NCBI GenBank assembly: GCA_003243955.1 | Contig: QHCE01000091.1 | Location: 1 to 35,328 of the forward strand | Source: Acidimicrobiales bacterium | Lineage (GTDB): Bacteria; Actinomycetota; Actinomycetes; Mycobacteriales; QHCE01 | Length of the DNA: 35,328 nucleotides | Direction: 5' to 3' | In this document: piece after piece, positions 15,879 through 23,256 of the stretch | Position numbering within the stretch: the first letter of the stretch is position 1 | Layout: each line of letters begins with the position of its first letter | Made by a program: the position numbers and the translations under genes | Notes under the pieces: model-generated | What the model was told of the DNA's origin: nothing | Databases searched by the model: none | What the model saw: only the letters and a program-made list of their open reading frames with translations

Positions 15879-17080
15879 TCTTCGCGCCGGGAGCGCAGCA
15901 TCGACGCTGCGCCACTGGCGATGTCACGCTCAGCGATAAGAGACCGATACACTTGCTCGTAGCCAGCTGCCATGGCTCCACCGGAGAAGTGCTGTTTGAC
16001 ATGCTCCCGGCAAGCGCCTCGGTCAAGTTGATCCACCTGGGGCAGCATCTCGGCGAGTTCATCCGGATCATCACGCACCCATCCGGTGACGCCGTCAAGT
16101 ACTACCTCAGATACCGCGCCACGGTTCAGTCCGAGTACTGGAGTACCGCATGACATTGCCTCAATCAGAACCATACCGAACGGCTCTGCCCAGCGCACAG
16201 AATGTACTAAACAACGGGCGTTGCGTACTAGCTGTACCACGCTGCGTCGATCTGCGTTGAGCACGAGTTTAACGTCCGGGCCGAGCATCGGTCTGATTTC
16301 TTTTTCCAGGTAGTCGTGCTCATCCTCCTCGTTGAGCTTCCCGGCAAGTATCAGTGGCACGCCAGCTTTGCGGCACATCTCGATCGCAATATCGGGACCC
16401 TTCTCAGGGTTAAATCGCGCTAACCAGAGTGCGTAGTCACCCGGCTGGGGATTAAACGTGAACTGCTGTAGTGGCACGCCGTTATGAACAGTGCCTGCCC
16501 AGTTAAGGTCGGGGCGAGGAGCGCGCTGGCTATTCGAAACTGCCACTAAACAGATAGAGTCCCTCAGCAGCCTGTAGTAATCGGCAAGCTCATGAATTGG
16601 ACGGTGCACGGTAACTACAGTTGGTGCCGTACGCAGTGCGGCTGACAGTGGACCGGCGTTCGTGTGGTCGTGCACGACGTCGAAGTGCTGACTCTCAATG
16701 AACTCGTTTGCGCGGGCGATGTGCAGGACCTCAGGTGAGGTCTGGCTGATATGTGCAAATTGCGGCTCTGCGTTTGTGGAATGAAAGTGTCCGGTAGTGC
16801 CATTTTTTCCCACGCCAATTAGCGTGACGTTATGACCTCGACGGACAAGACCGTCGACGAGTGTTCCGCACACCACCTCAATTCCGCCGTAGCTTGGCGG
16901 TGGAATTTCAAACCATGGCGGGGCGACAATAGCGATCTTCAGTGGACCTTCCATTGGCTGTGAAGGCGCCGATGCGGTTAATAGAGTCGGTAGCTGATCT
17001 GGGAGGTCTTCTGGGATTACTGGCAACTCTGCTTTGAGATTTTCAGGATCATTTCTCCGTGCTATCCGATCTCGCATCAT
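15875..17080 (-). CDS. Family 4 glycosyltransferase paired with a glycogen-debranching protein
   Basis: 401 residues of GT-B fold. After a disordered 45-residue leader comes [20 protein letters not shown], the N-terminal loop typical of this GT4 subgroup. [11 protein letters not shown] and [10 protein letters not shown] follow in the acceptor domain. [16 protein letters not shown] starts the donor domain, and [19 protein letters not shown] is the E-x7-E nucleotide-sugar motif. The ATG at 17080 (ATGATG) follows AAAGG. It overlaps the stop of the upstream debranching gene by 4 bp, so the two are probably translationally coupled. The pair suggests metabolism of an alpha-glucan such as glycogen, or of a trehalose-linked glucan; donor sugar and product are not determined. 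The 3' end overlaps mnmA by 4 bp on the opposite strand. Confidence 0.85.
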   Translation of the reverse strand: MMRDRIARRNDPENLKAELPVIPEDLPDQLPTLLTASAPSQPMEGPLKIAIVAPPWFEIPPPSYGGIEVVCGTLVDGLVRRGHNVTLIGVGKNGTTGHFHSTNAEPQFAHISQTSPEVLHIARANEFIESQHFDVVHDHTNAGPLSAALRTAPTVVTVHRPIHELADYYRLLRDSICLVAVSNSQRAPRPDLNWAGTVHNGVPLQQFTFNPQPGDYALWLARFNPEKGPDIAIEMCRKAGVPLILAGKLNEEDEHDYLEKEIRPMLGPDVKLVLNADRRSVVQLVRNARCLVHSVRWAEPFGMVLIEAMSCGTPVLGLNRGAVSEVVLDGVTGWVRDDPDELAEMLPQVDQLDRGACREHVKQHFSGGAMAAGYEQVYRSLIAERDIASGAASMLRSRRED

Positions 17081-19197
17081 GCACCTTTCACTATTCCGAC
17101 CGGTAGTCCAGCGATACTGCCAGAATTACCATGCGCCGTTATGGTTACCCGGCTAGAACCGAGTGCTACCCCGTCGAGAGTAATTTCTGCAATCTCGTCG
17201 GGTACAGCAGGAGAAATTTTTACTACTCCCGCTGGTATATCCGGATCGAAGGATAGCATAGCTCTGACCAGCAGTAAGGGCGATGCTGCCGACCACGCCT
17301 GTGGCGAACATGCGCTGGGATAGCTGATCGGGATAGAAAGTTCGTCTCGAGAAAAGCCGCAAAACAACTCGGGAAGGCGACCATCTCGATGATGAGCAAC
17401 GTCTAGTAAGCCCAAAATGACCTTTTTAGCATGGGTAGCGAAACCATATTTCATTAAACCGGCTGCTGTAATTGCAGTATCATGCGGCCAAACTGAGCCA
17501 TGGTGGTAGCTCACGGGATTGTATTTGCGGGATTGTATCGATTCAGTGCGAATTCCCCAACCACTAAAAAGTTGTGGAGATAGAAGTTTATCTGCTACTA
17601 GCTCGGCTTTGTCGTGGTCAAGGATCCCGGTCCATAAACAATGGCCGGGATTGGAAGTAAAAGAGTCTACTTGGTTTTTATCCTTATCGAGCGCAACTGC
17701 CACGAAGTCGTCACTTTTGAGCCAAAATTGTTCGTTGAAAGCTCGCTTGAGCTTTTCGGCTCGACCTCGGTAGATCTCAGCAATGCCAAGATCCCCTTCC
17801 GCGTTGGCGATATCGGCACGAGCTAGGTACGCGGCATAGACGTATGCTTGCACCTCGGCCACCGCGATGGGTGGTTGAGCCAGGCTGCCGTTAGCAAACG
17901 CAATGGCGTCGGATGAGTCCTTCCAGCCTTGGTTAAGTAGCCCGAAGTTGCCCACCCGCTGGTATTCTACGAATCCATCGCCGTCTTTGTCCCCATATGA
18001 CGTGATCCAGTCCAAGGCTCGATCCACGTTGGGCAGCAGCGCACGGATTTTATCCCTAAACCCCCATCGATACAGCTCACCCATCAACATTACGAACAGC
18101 GGCGTGGCGTCAGCTGTGCCGTAGTAAGCGTTCTTTCCGCTTCCGAGGGCATCTGAGCCAGTGAGGCTGTGCCATTCGTTAAGTATTCTTCCGGGTTCCT
18201 CTTCGGTACTCGGATCGACCTTGCTGCCTTGGAGCGCGGCGAGCGCGCGTACGGTGCCGATAGCCAAACCCGGATCCAGGATCAGCGCCATCCACGCCGT
18301 CAGTAATGAATCTCGGCCGAACAAACGCATGTACCAAGGCGCACCGGCTGCAATCGTCGGATACTGCGGATTTTGGGCGTAGAAAAGGCGCAGCGCGCCC
18401 ACATCATCACAGCTGCTGCGCAGCGCTTCGGCAAGTTTAAAGTGTGGGGTTTTCATCCGAGTTGCGACGCGTTGCCAGTCACTCATCCGCTGGGCTGGAA
18501 CGGAGTGCTCCGCTGACTCTCCGCGCTTAAAGCGCGGAGCCACACGCTCACCTTCGAGTACGGGGACGACCTCGATACAGGTGGACCAGCAACCATAAGG
18601 CTCGAGAATGACATGAAATGTGAGTCCAAATGCTGTGGTTTCTAAGTCTAGGGCCTCCGAATCTGGGCCGCGTGCGGTGATGAGTACGCCCATCTGGCGG
18701 TCGCGGGACCAGATCTCGACTCCGTCGGGGGTGGTCGTGGTTTCCGGGCGGCTGAGCTCATTTGAGCGCAGTTCCTTCACGCTGAAGACATCAGCGAAAT
18801 CTGTGGCGGTCAGCAAGGTGACAGTCATGCGGATGGTGGCGTCGCTGTAATTGTGCAACGTGAGTTGATCACGCATCCCGCGTCCGATGAGCCGTACCCG
18901 TCTGGCAACTATGGGAGAATCGCGCACGCCAGTTTGGGGGGGACCGGTACAGATGAATTCGCAACTGAAGGGTTCGTCTGGCACGACAGAGAGGGGTTCA
19001 ACCCGCAGGCCGTCCACGAGTAACTCCCAATGGGAGAGCAACCGAATATCCCGAAAATATAGACCTTGTACCGTGTTATGTATGATGTCGGCGTTTTGTG
19101 CCGAGATCATACATGTCGGTCCCTCAACGAGGGTTACAACCCCGCCATCAGCCCCCCATGATGGAGCTGGTCCTGCATATGCCCATGGGGATGTCAT
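17077..19197 (-). CDS. Glycogen-debranching (amylo-alpha-1,6-glucosidase-like) protein
   Basis: 706 residues. The N-terminal part (from about 15 to 210) is the beta-rich debranching-enzyme N-terminal domain, beginning VTLVEGPTCMISAQNADI and containing GLYFRDIRLLSHWELLVDG. The C-terminal part is an alpha/alpha toroid of the GH63/GH15-like clan, with GAPWYMRLFGRDSLLTAWMA, GFVEYQRVGNFGLLNQGWKDSSDAI and YHHGSVWPHDTAITAAGL, which carry the acidic and aromatic active-site residues. No signal peptide is seen, so it should act in the cytoplasm, removing branch-point glucose from glycogen or a related alpha-glucan. Its ATG at 19197 follows GAGG. It heads a two-gene operon with the GT4 enzyme. Exact linkage specificity is inferred from the family, since several characterised members act on other alpha-glucosides. 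Confidence 0.87.
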   Translation of the reverse strand: MTSPWAYAGPAPSWGADGGVVTLVEGPTCMISAQNADIIHNTVQGLYFRDIRLLSHWELLVDGLRVEPLSVVPDEPFSCEFICTGPPQTGVRDSPIVARRVRLIGRGMRDQLTLHNYSDATIRMTVTLLTATDFADVFSVKELRSNELSRPETTTTPDGVEIWSRDRQMGVLITARGPDSEALDLETTAFGLTFHVILEPYGCWSTCIEVVPVLEGERVAPRFKRGESAEHSVPAQRMSDWQRVATRMKTPHFKLAEALRSSCDDVGALRLFYAQNPQYPTIAAGAPWYMRLFGRDSLLTAWMALILDPGLAIGTVRALAALQGSKVDPSTEEEPGRILNEWHSLTGSDALGSGKNAYYGTADATPLFVMLMGELYRWGFRDKIRALLPNVDRALDWITSYGDKDGDGFVEYQRVGNFGLLNQGWKDSSDAIAFANGSLAQPPIAVAEVQAYVYAAYLARADIANAEGDLGIAEIYRGRAEKLKRAFNEQFWLKSDDFVAVALDKDKNQVDSFTSNPGHCLWTGILDHDKAELVADKLLSPQLFSGWGIRTESIQSRKYNPVSYHHGSVWPHDTAITAAGLMKYGFATHAKKVILGLLDVAHHRDGRLPELFCGFSRDELSIPISYPSACSPQAWSAASPLLLVRAMLSFDPDIPAGVVKISPAVPDEIAEITLDGVALGSSRVTITAHGNSGSIAGLPVGIVKGA

Positions 19198-19442
19198 CGA
19201 TTACCTCTGTATATAGACAATTGCGTAATCCGTGGAAGTCGCGGTCCGCGGCTGTTGCGATATGTGCCCCTATGCCAGCAACATCACGTTTGGGAACTCG
19301 CTCGATCCTAGCTGTCGAGGACGGTCGATTGCGGTTGCTCCCACGTACGCCACACCGCGCTATCGTGGCAAACTCGGTTGCCGAGTGTCGTAGATGAGCC
19401 AAGCACTCGGCTAACGGAACGAGACTTGAGTAAGGGGAGCGC

Positions 19443-20402
19443 ATGAGCGATAAGACGTACACGCTTGGTATCGACATCGGTGGCACCAAGGTGATTGGTG
19501 GCGTGGTCGCCGACGATGGTCAAATTCTTGCGTCCTGTCGGTATCCCACACCCGCCGATGACACTGCTGAGACCGTCGAGGTGATCGGAAAGATCGCCGC
19601 CGAGCTCGGTGCACAGTTCGCCGTTTCGGCGATGGGGATTGCTATTGCTGGATATGTCGACGCATCACGTTCGGTGCTGGAGCATGCACCGAATTTGCTA
19701 TGGGAAGAAAACGTTGCGTTGCGTGCCATGGTGAGTGAGCTAGTGGAGATGCCAGTCACGTTGGAGAACGATGCCAATGCCGCGGCGTGGGGTGAGCATC
19801 GGTTCGGCGTCGGTCTCGGAGTTTCCGACATGGTGCTGCTCACGATCGGCACCGGGATCGGTTCCGGCTTCGTGCTCAATGGTCAGCTGTATCGCGGCGG
19901 CTTCGGGAAAGCTGCCGAATTGGGCCATACTTTGGCGGTGCGGAACGGGGAACCTTGCGGTTGCGGCAGCCGTGGCTGCCTGGAACGGTACGCCAGCGGC
20001 ACCGCACTGGGACGATATGCGCGCGAGGCCGCTGAAAAGGATCCAGTCGCGGCCGCCCGGCTGCGGGAGCTCACCGGCGGTGACCTTGCGGCGCTGACCG
20101 GGGCTCACGTCCAACAGGCCGCTGGTGAAGGAAACCCTGCGGCGCTTGCGGCGTTTGCCGAAGTTGGCGCATGGCTGGGTATCGGGCTTGCCGATGTCGT
20201 GTTCGCGCTGGATCCGCAACTGATCGTTGTTGGTGGTGGAGTCAGTGAATCGGGTGACTTATTGTTGACACCGGCGATTGCCGCTTACAAGACTGTGGTG
20301 GCTAGCCGGGGGCGCAGCGAACCTATGGCGACGGTTGAGCTTGCGGCGCTGGGTAACCAGGCTGGCTTAGTGGGGGCCGCCGATCTGGCCAGACGCCGTT
20401 AG
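19443..20402 (+). CDS. glk: ROK-family glucokinase
   Basis: 319 residues. The N-terminal phosphate-binding DIGGTKVIGGVVADDG (about 11-26) and the second domain's LTIGTGIGSGFVLNG (about 137-151) form the actin-like ATPase fold. LENDANAAAWGEHRFG carries the catalytic Asp. ELGHTLAVRNGEPCGCGSRGCLERYASG is the ROK signature with the zinc-binding His and Cys set (CGCGSRGCLE). The enzyme phosphorylates glucose to glucose 6-phosphate with ATP; some actinobacterial relatives also use polyphosphate, and the sequence does not decide between them. The ATG at 19443 follows AAGGGGAG. There is no helix-turn-helix N-terminus, so it is a kinase and not a ROK repressor. It is divergent from the debranching gene across a 245-bp gap, which fits shared use of glucan-derived glucose. 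Confidence 0.9.
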   Translation: MSDKTYTLGIDIGGTKVIGGVVADDGQILASCRYPTPADDTAETVEVIGKIAAELGAQFAVSAMGIAIAGYVDASRSVLEHAPNLLWEENVALRAMVSELVEMPVTLENDANAAAWGEHRFGVGLGVSDMVLLTIGTGIGSGFVLNGQLYRGGFGKAAELGHTLAVRNGEPCGCGSRGCLERYASGTALGRYAREAAEKDPVAAARLRELTGGDLAALTGAHVQQAAGEGNPAALAAFAEVGAWLGIGLADVVFALDPQLIVVGGGVSESGDLLLTPAIAAYKTVVASRGRSEPMATVELAALGNQAGLVGAADLARRR

Positions 20403-20445
20403 GAGCCAGGGACGTTTCCCCTGAAAACGCCCCTGAAATGAGGCT

Positions 20446-20478
20446 CTAATCGACGTTTTCGGGGAAAGCGTCGATTAG
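20446..20478 (+). terminator. Long hairpin after the glucokinase gene, possible terminator built on the GTTTTC/GAAAAC repeat
   Basis: CTAATCGACGTTTTC (20446-20460) pairs with GAAAGCGTCGATTAG (20464-20478), a 15-bp stem with one G-U pair and a GGG loop. Just upstream, GTTTCCCCTGAAAAC (about 20413-20427) repeats the palindromic unit seen after adnA, and flanking GAGCC (20403) and GGCTC (20442) can also pair. Only ATTTGGG follows, so the U-tract is poor. It may be a terminator, a repeat, or both. Confidence 0.5.
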
Positions 20479-20554
20479 ATTTGGGCTACTACGCTGCAAG
20501 CTGCGACACCCGAGCGCCAGCACACATCCGACGATACCGATTACGCGACCTTAG

Positions 20555-20584
20555 ATCTGGACTGAGTCTTGACTCAGTCCAGAT
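20555..20584. promoter_or_regulatory. Perfect 30-bp palindromic operator upstream of the VapBC-type operon
   Basis: ATCTGGACTGAGT (20555-20567), a CTTG spacer, and ACTCAGTCCAGAT (20572-20584) form a perfect inverted repeat with 13-bp arms. It ends 20 bp before the antitoxin ATG. Phd/VapB antitoxins usually bind such palindromes at their own promoter with the toxin as co-repressor, so autoregulation is inferred. Confidence 0.75.
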
Positions 20585-20604
20585 TGCTGCGCTAGGTTTC
20601 AAGC

Positions 20605-20874
20605 ATGGACGCAGTTATCAGTATCCACGAAGCCAAAACCCATCTGAGCCGATACGTCAAAAAGGCCAAAGCTGGCGAAAGGGTACTCATCGGCAGCTAC
20701 GGAAAAGAGGAAGTTATGTTGGTGCCCGCCAAATCCTCTAGCTCTGGGCTAAAACTAGGCATCTGGACACACAAGCGTCTGCCGCAGGCAGACGAGACCG
20801 CGGATTTAATTGCACCTGACGAAGATATTATTCGTGCAATTGAAACCAGCGTCGGTCACGACTTTCCAGCATGA
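20605..20874 (+). CDS. Phd/YefM-family (VapB-type) antitoxin
   Basis: 89 residues. The N-terminus MDAVISIHEAKTHLSRYVKK, followed by AGERVLIGSYGKEEVMLVPA, is the Phd/YefM fold: strand, EAKTHLS helix, and a G-rich hairpin where a typical member has GRPVA. The C-terminal 30 residues (DETADLIAPDEDIIRAI...) are acidic and would wrap the toxin. It follows a perfect 30-bp palindrome and overlaps the PIN toxin gene by 4 bp (ATGA), so the two are translationally coupled. The protein should neutralise the toxin and repress the operon. The ribosome-binding site is weak (AGG at about 20595). Confidence 0.88.
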   Translation: MDAVISIHEAKTHLSRYVKKAKAGERVLIGSYGKEEVMLVPAKSSSSGLKLGIWTHKRLPQADETADLIAPDEDIIRAIETSVGHDFPA

Positions 20875-21263
20875 ACCTGAATGTGCTTATCGACTCGCAC
20901 GTACTCATTTGGGCGCTGTATGAACCATCGAAAATTGGTAAAATTGCGCAAAAGTTGCTTATGACAGATAGAGAAGTATATTGCTCAACTGTGAGCCTTT
21001 GGGAATTAACGCTCAAATACCATAAGAAAAAGCTTCCCTATTCACCGGATGAGCTGTATATAGGCGCCCGTGAGCTTGGAGTAGAAATCCTTGACCTTAA
21101 AGGAGAGCATGTACGGGCATTGACGAGCATTGATACGAACCACTCTGATCCGTTCGATCGCATGCTAATTACCCAAGCAGCTCGCGAGAGTTTGCTGTTT
21201 ATGACTGCGGATAAAACGCTTCTTGAATTAAATATGCCATTTATAAGAAAAGCAAGCGAATGA
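20871..21263 (+). CDS. PIN-domain ribonuclease toxin (VapC type)
   Basis: 130 residues, the usual PIN toxin size. The acidic catalytic set is visible: Asp in NVLIDSHVLIWAL (about residue 8), Glu in VSLWELTLKYHKKKL (about 45), and Asp residues in NHSDPFDRMLITQA (about 101-105), with FMTADKTL near the C-terminus. PIN toxins of this subgroup (VapC paired with Phd-like antitoxins) cut tRNA or rRNA in a Mg2+-dependent manner; the target here is unknown. The gene is clearly more AT-rich than its neighbours, with codons such as AAA, ATT and TTA common, which fits horizontal arrival of the whole operon between the glucokinase gene and the membrane-protein/plsC genes. The frame and catalytic residues look intact. 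Confidence 0.9.
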   Translation: MNLNVLIDSHVLIWALYEPSKIGKIAQKLLMTDREVYCSTVSLWELTLKYHKKKLPYSPDELYIGARELGVEILDLKGEHVRALTSIDTNHSDPFDRMLITQAARESLLFMTADKTLLELNMPFIRKASE

Positions 21264-21315
21264 ACTTTTTACTTAAATATCTTATACTTCGTCCAGTGTG
21301 GCGAACAAAACGCGA

Positions 21316-21648
21316 TTAGACTTGGGCACCAAGATCAGGATCTTCGGGCTCGTCAGGATCGGGGTTGCGGAGTCGACTGATCAACGTCGCTACTCCGGTG
21401 AGTAGCAGCATCGCCGCCAACAGCAGCGATAGCTGGATAGAAACGCCCAAAAACGACGTTAGGACGGCGGGGTAGAAGAGGAGTCCGAGCCCGACAATCG
21501 TGGCCATGGCGCCGAGCACGCTCGCCGGGGCGAATAGCGGCATTGGCGGTGGCTCGGGCGGAACAAAGGGTGTGTCTTCGTCGGGGTCGAGCTCGTGCCA
21601 CGGCTCGGATGCTGAGTCCTGCGGCGGCTCGGGTTCTGAGGGGAACAT
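21316..21648 (-). CDS. Small two-helix membrane protein, function unknown
   Basis: 110 residues. A Pro- and Glu-rich cytoplasmic N-terminus (about 1-40, with DTPFVPPEPPPMPLF) precedes two hydrophobic segments, about 45-66 and 70-90 (ATIVGLGLLFYPAVLTSFLG and LSLLLAAMLLLTGVATLI). A short acidic tail with repeated DP/EP follows. The pattern is like small conserved actinobacterial membrane proteins found next to acyltransferase genes, but I recognise no named family. It is divergent from the plsC-like gene at 21800. The even acid-rich ends and normal codon use support a real gene. Confidence 0.68.
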   Translation of the reverse strand: MFPSEPEPPQDSASEPWHELDPDEDTPFVPPEPPPMPLFAPASVLGAMATIVGLGLLFYPAVLTSFLGVSIQLSLLLAAMLLLTGVATLISRLRNPDPDEPEDPDLGAQV

Positions 21649-21799
21649 GCAGCTAGCCTATTTCGTGTTTGTGCCCACGAGAATCTGTACCTCCGAGAAA
21701 ATCTGTACTCACGAGAATCGGTGTGTCGGTAGCGACCCGCTGGGCGACATAGGTGGTACGGGGAGCACAGGGCTATCGCGAGATATGGGAGAATGAACC

Positions 21800-22495
21800 G
21801 TGCTTTTTTGGCTGGGTAAGTATGTGGTTCTCGGCCCTTGGCTTCGGCTGGTATTCCGCCCGATCGTGGAGGGTGTCGAACATCTTCCCGGCCACGGTGC
21901 GGCCATTGTGGCTAGCAACCATCTATCGTTCAGCGATTCGGTATTTTTGCCGCTAATGATCAAACGGCGCATCGTTTTCCTGGCCAAGGCAGAGTACTTC
22001 AACGGACGTGGCATTAAAGGTATAGCCAGTCGCATCTTTTTCACTGGCATGGGCGCGGTGCCTATTGATCGTTCCAGTGGTTCCGCGGCGCGTTCGGCGC
22101 TGAATGCTGGTATGCACGCGCTTAATCAGGGCTGCTTGCTAGGCATCTATCCTGAAGGCACACGGTCTCCGGATGGCCGGTTGTATCGAGGCAGGACTGG
22201 TGTGGCGCGTTTGGCACTCCAAAGTGGAGCGCCAGTGATTCCGGTGGTCATGCTCAACACCCACGAAGTGCAGCCGATCGGGCGGAAGATGCCCCGAATC
22301 ATGCGGGTTCGGATCCGGTTTGGCAAGCCCTTGGACTTTTCTGAACACGCAAGTCTGGTCGGAGATCGCCGGGTAGAGCGAGGCGTGACCGATCACATCA
22401 TGGATCAGTTGCGAACTCTGTCTGGACAAGAGTATGTGGACACCTACGCCGCAACGGTGAAATCGGCGTTGCGACGTGAGGGCACACCCACCTGA
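21800..22495 (+). CDS. PlsC-like 1-acyl-sn-glycerol-3-phosphate acyltransferase
   Basis: 231 residues. The N-terminal amphipathic/membrane segment is LFWLGKYVVLGPWLRLVFRP. Motif I NHLSFSD (NHX4D, His about 41, Asp about 46) is followed by motif III YPEGTRSPDG and a downstream VIPVVML strand, the acyltransferase signature. The enzyme should transfer a fatty acyl group to lysophosphatidate or a related glycerolipid or mannolipid acceptor at the inner membrane face. The GTG at 21800 follows GGGAG. A second paralogue lies at 25047; this one sits by the glucokinase neighbourhood, as seen in related actinomycetes, and its acceptor may differ. Possible terminator stem AGGACA/TGTCCT lies at 22513-22531. 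Confidence 0.87.
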   Translation: MLFWLGKYVVLGPWLRLVFRPIVEGVEHLPGHGAAIVASNHLSFSDSVFLPLMIKRRIVFLAKAEYFNGRGIKGIASRIFFTGMGAVPIDRSSGSAARSALNAGMHALNQGCLLGIYPEGTRSPDGRLYRGRTGVARLALQSGAPVIPVVMLNTHEVQPIGRKMPRIMRVRIRFGKPLDFSEHASLVGDRRVERGVTDHIMDQLRTLSGQEYVDTYAATVKSALRREGTPT

Positions 22496-22860
22496 CGGTT
22501 CCTACATTAGTGAGGACATGCACTGTGTCCTTTCATGAGTCGCAGCCAGCGAGAAGAACCAACGCCACCCTGCCAGCTCCATGCCAGCCAACACCAACAC
22601 TTACAGGCGATCTAGCCTGCTCAACCTTCACAGACGCAAAAGTACTAATGAGGTGTGCACGATAAAAATTTTTGCCAAGTTCTCCTAACTTGGCAAAACA
22701 TGCTGCCGCTGACCAGTAAGCCTTGACCCCACAGATACGGCCTTTGCTTGTGACCTTCGAGGTGGCAGGGCGGCCGCTTCACGTAAGACCTGAGGGGTAA
22801 CATTTCTACGAAATGTAGAAGTAGTGCTGCCCTTCGGGGCTAGATCAAAGGACGGCGAAC
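22496..22860. other. 365-bp stretch without a recognisable gene
   Basis: No open frame with convincing codon use or ribosome-binding site was found. The stretch holds several inverted repeats: a weak hairpin at 22513-22531, a 12-bp perfect hairpin at 22670-22698, a 17-bp palindrome TTCTAC-GAAAT-GTAGAA at 22804-22820, and GCCC-TTCG-GGGC at 22829-22840. The last two lie in the probable 5' leader of the DUF3817 gene, whose ribosome-binding site is AAAGGA. A small RNA or a regulated leader is possible but unproven. Confidence 0.5.
22670..22698. terminator. Perfect 12-bp hairpin, terminator-like on the minus strand
   Basis: TTTTGCCAAGTT (22670-22681) pairs perfectly with AACTTGGCAAAA (22687-22698) around a CTCCT loop. 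Read on the minus strand it ends in TTTTTATC, a good U-tract. Read on the plus strand the T-run comes before the stem. No minus-strand gene is evident immediately upstream, so what it would terminate is unclear. Confidence 0.55.
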
Positions 22861-23190
22861 ATGCCTCAGCAGACCCGGCTCTCCACCTCCCCGCTCGCTC
22901 CAACTGCCGGCCTCGTGCGATGGTTTCGAATTGCCGCGATCGCTGAGGCCTGCTCCTGGGCCGGTCTACTCGTCGGCATGCTGTTCAAGTATGTAATTGC
23001 TGCCAACGACATTGGGGTGAAGATATTCGGTCCGATTCACGGCGTGCTCTTCTTGGTTTATGTGGTCACCGTGGTGCTCGTCGCTCGCGCCCGGAGCTGG
23101 ACCCCGTTTCGCTGGACGCTAGGGCTGCTTGCGAGTATTCCGCCGTTTTTCACCATCTGGTTTGAGCGGGCTTCTCGCCGCTTCATCTAG
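22861..23190 (+). CDS. DUF3817 family integral membrane protein
   Basis: 109 residues with three hydrophobic segments: about 20-42 (RWFRIAAIAEACSWAGLLVG), 55-76 (IFGPIHGVLFLVYVVTVVLV) and 84-103. IAEACSWAGLLVGMLFKY and the central GPIHGVLFLVYV match the pattern of the DUF3817 family, small membrane proteins widespread in actinomycetes without a settled function. The ATG at 22861 follows AAAGGA. The leader contains a 17-bp palindrome and a GCCC-TTCG-GGGC hairpin, suggesting control of expression. The C-terminus ends in basic residues (ERASRRFI) after the last helix. The acyl-CoA mutase gene begins about 65 bp downstream on the same strand. Confidence 0.82.
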   Translation: MPQQTRLSTSPLAPTAGLVRWFRIAAIAEACSWAGLLVGMLFKYVIAANDIGVKIFGPIHGVLFLVYVVTVVLVARARSWTPFRWTLGLLASIPPFFTIWFERASRRFI

Positions 23191-23256
23191 GACACAGGTC
23201 AGCACTACGGCCCGCGACCGCATCGCCGGGCATACGATGTCGGTATGGGAGCCGGC

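Noticed and set aside
22685-22903. 72-residue minus-strand frame starting inside the DUF3817 gene
   Set aside because: It is antisense to the start and leader of the DUF3817 gene, has no ribosome-binding site and no recognisable pattern.
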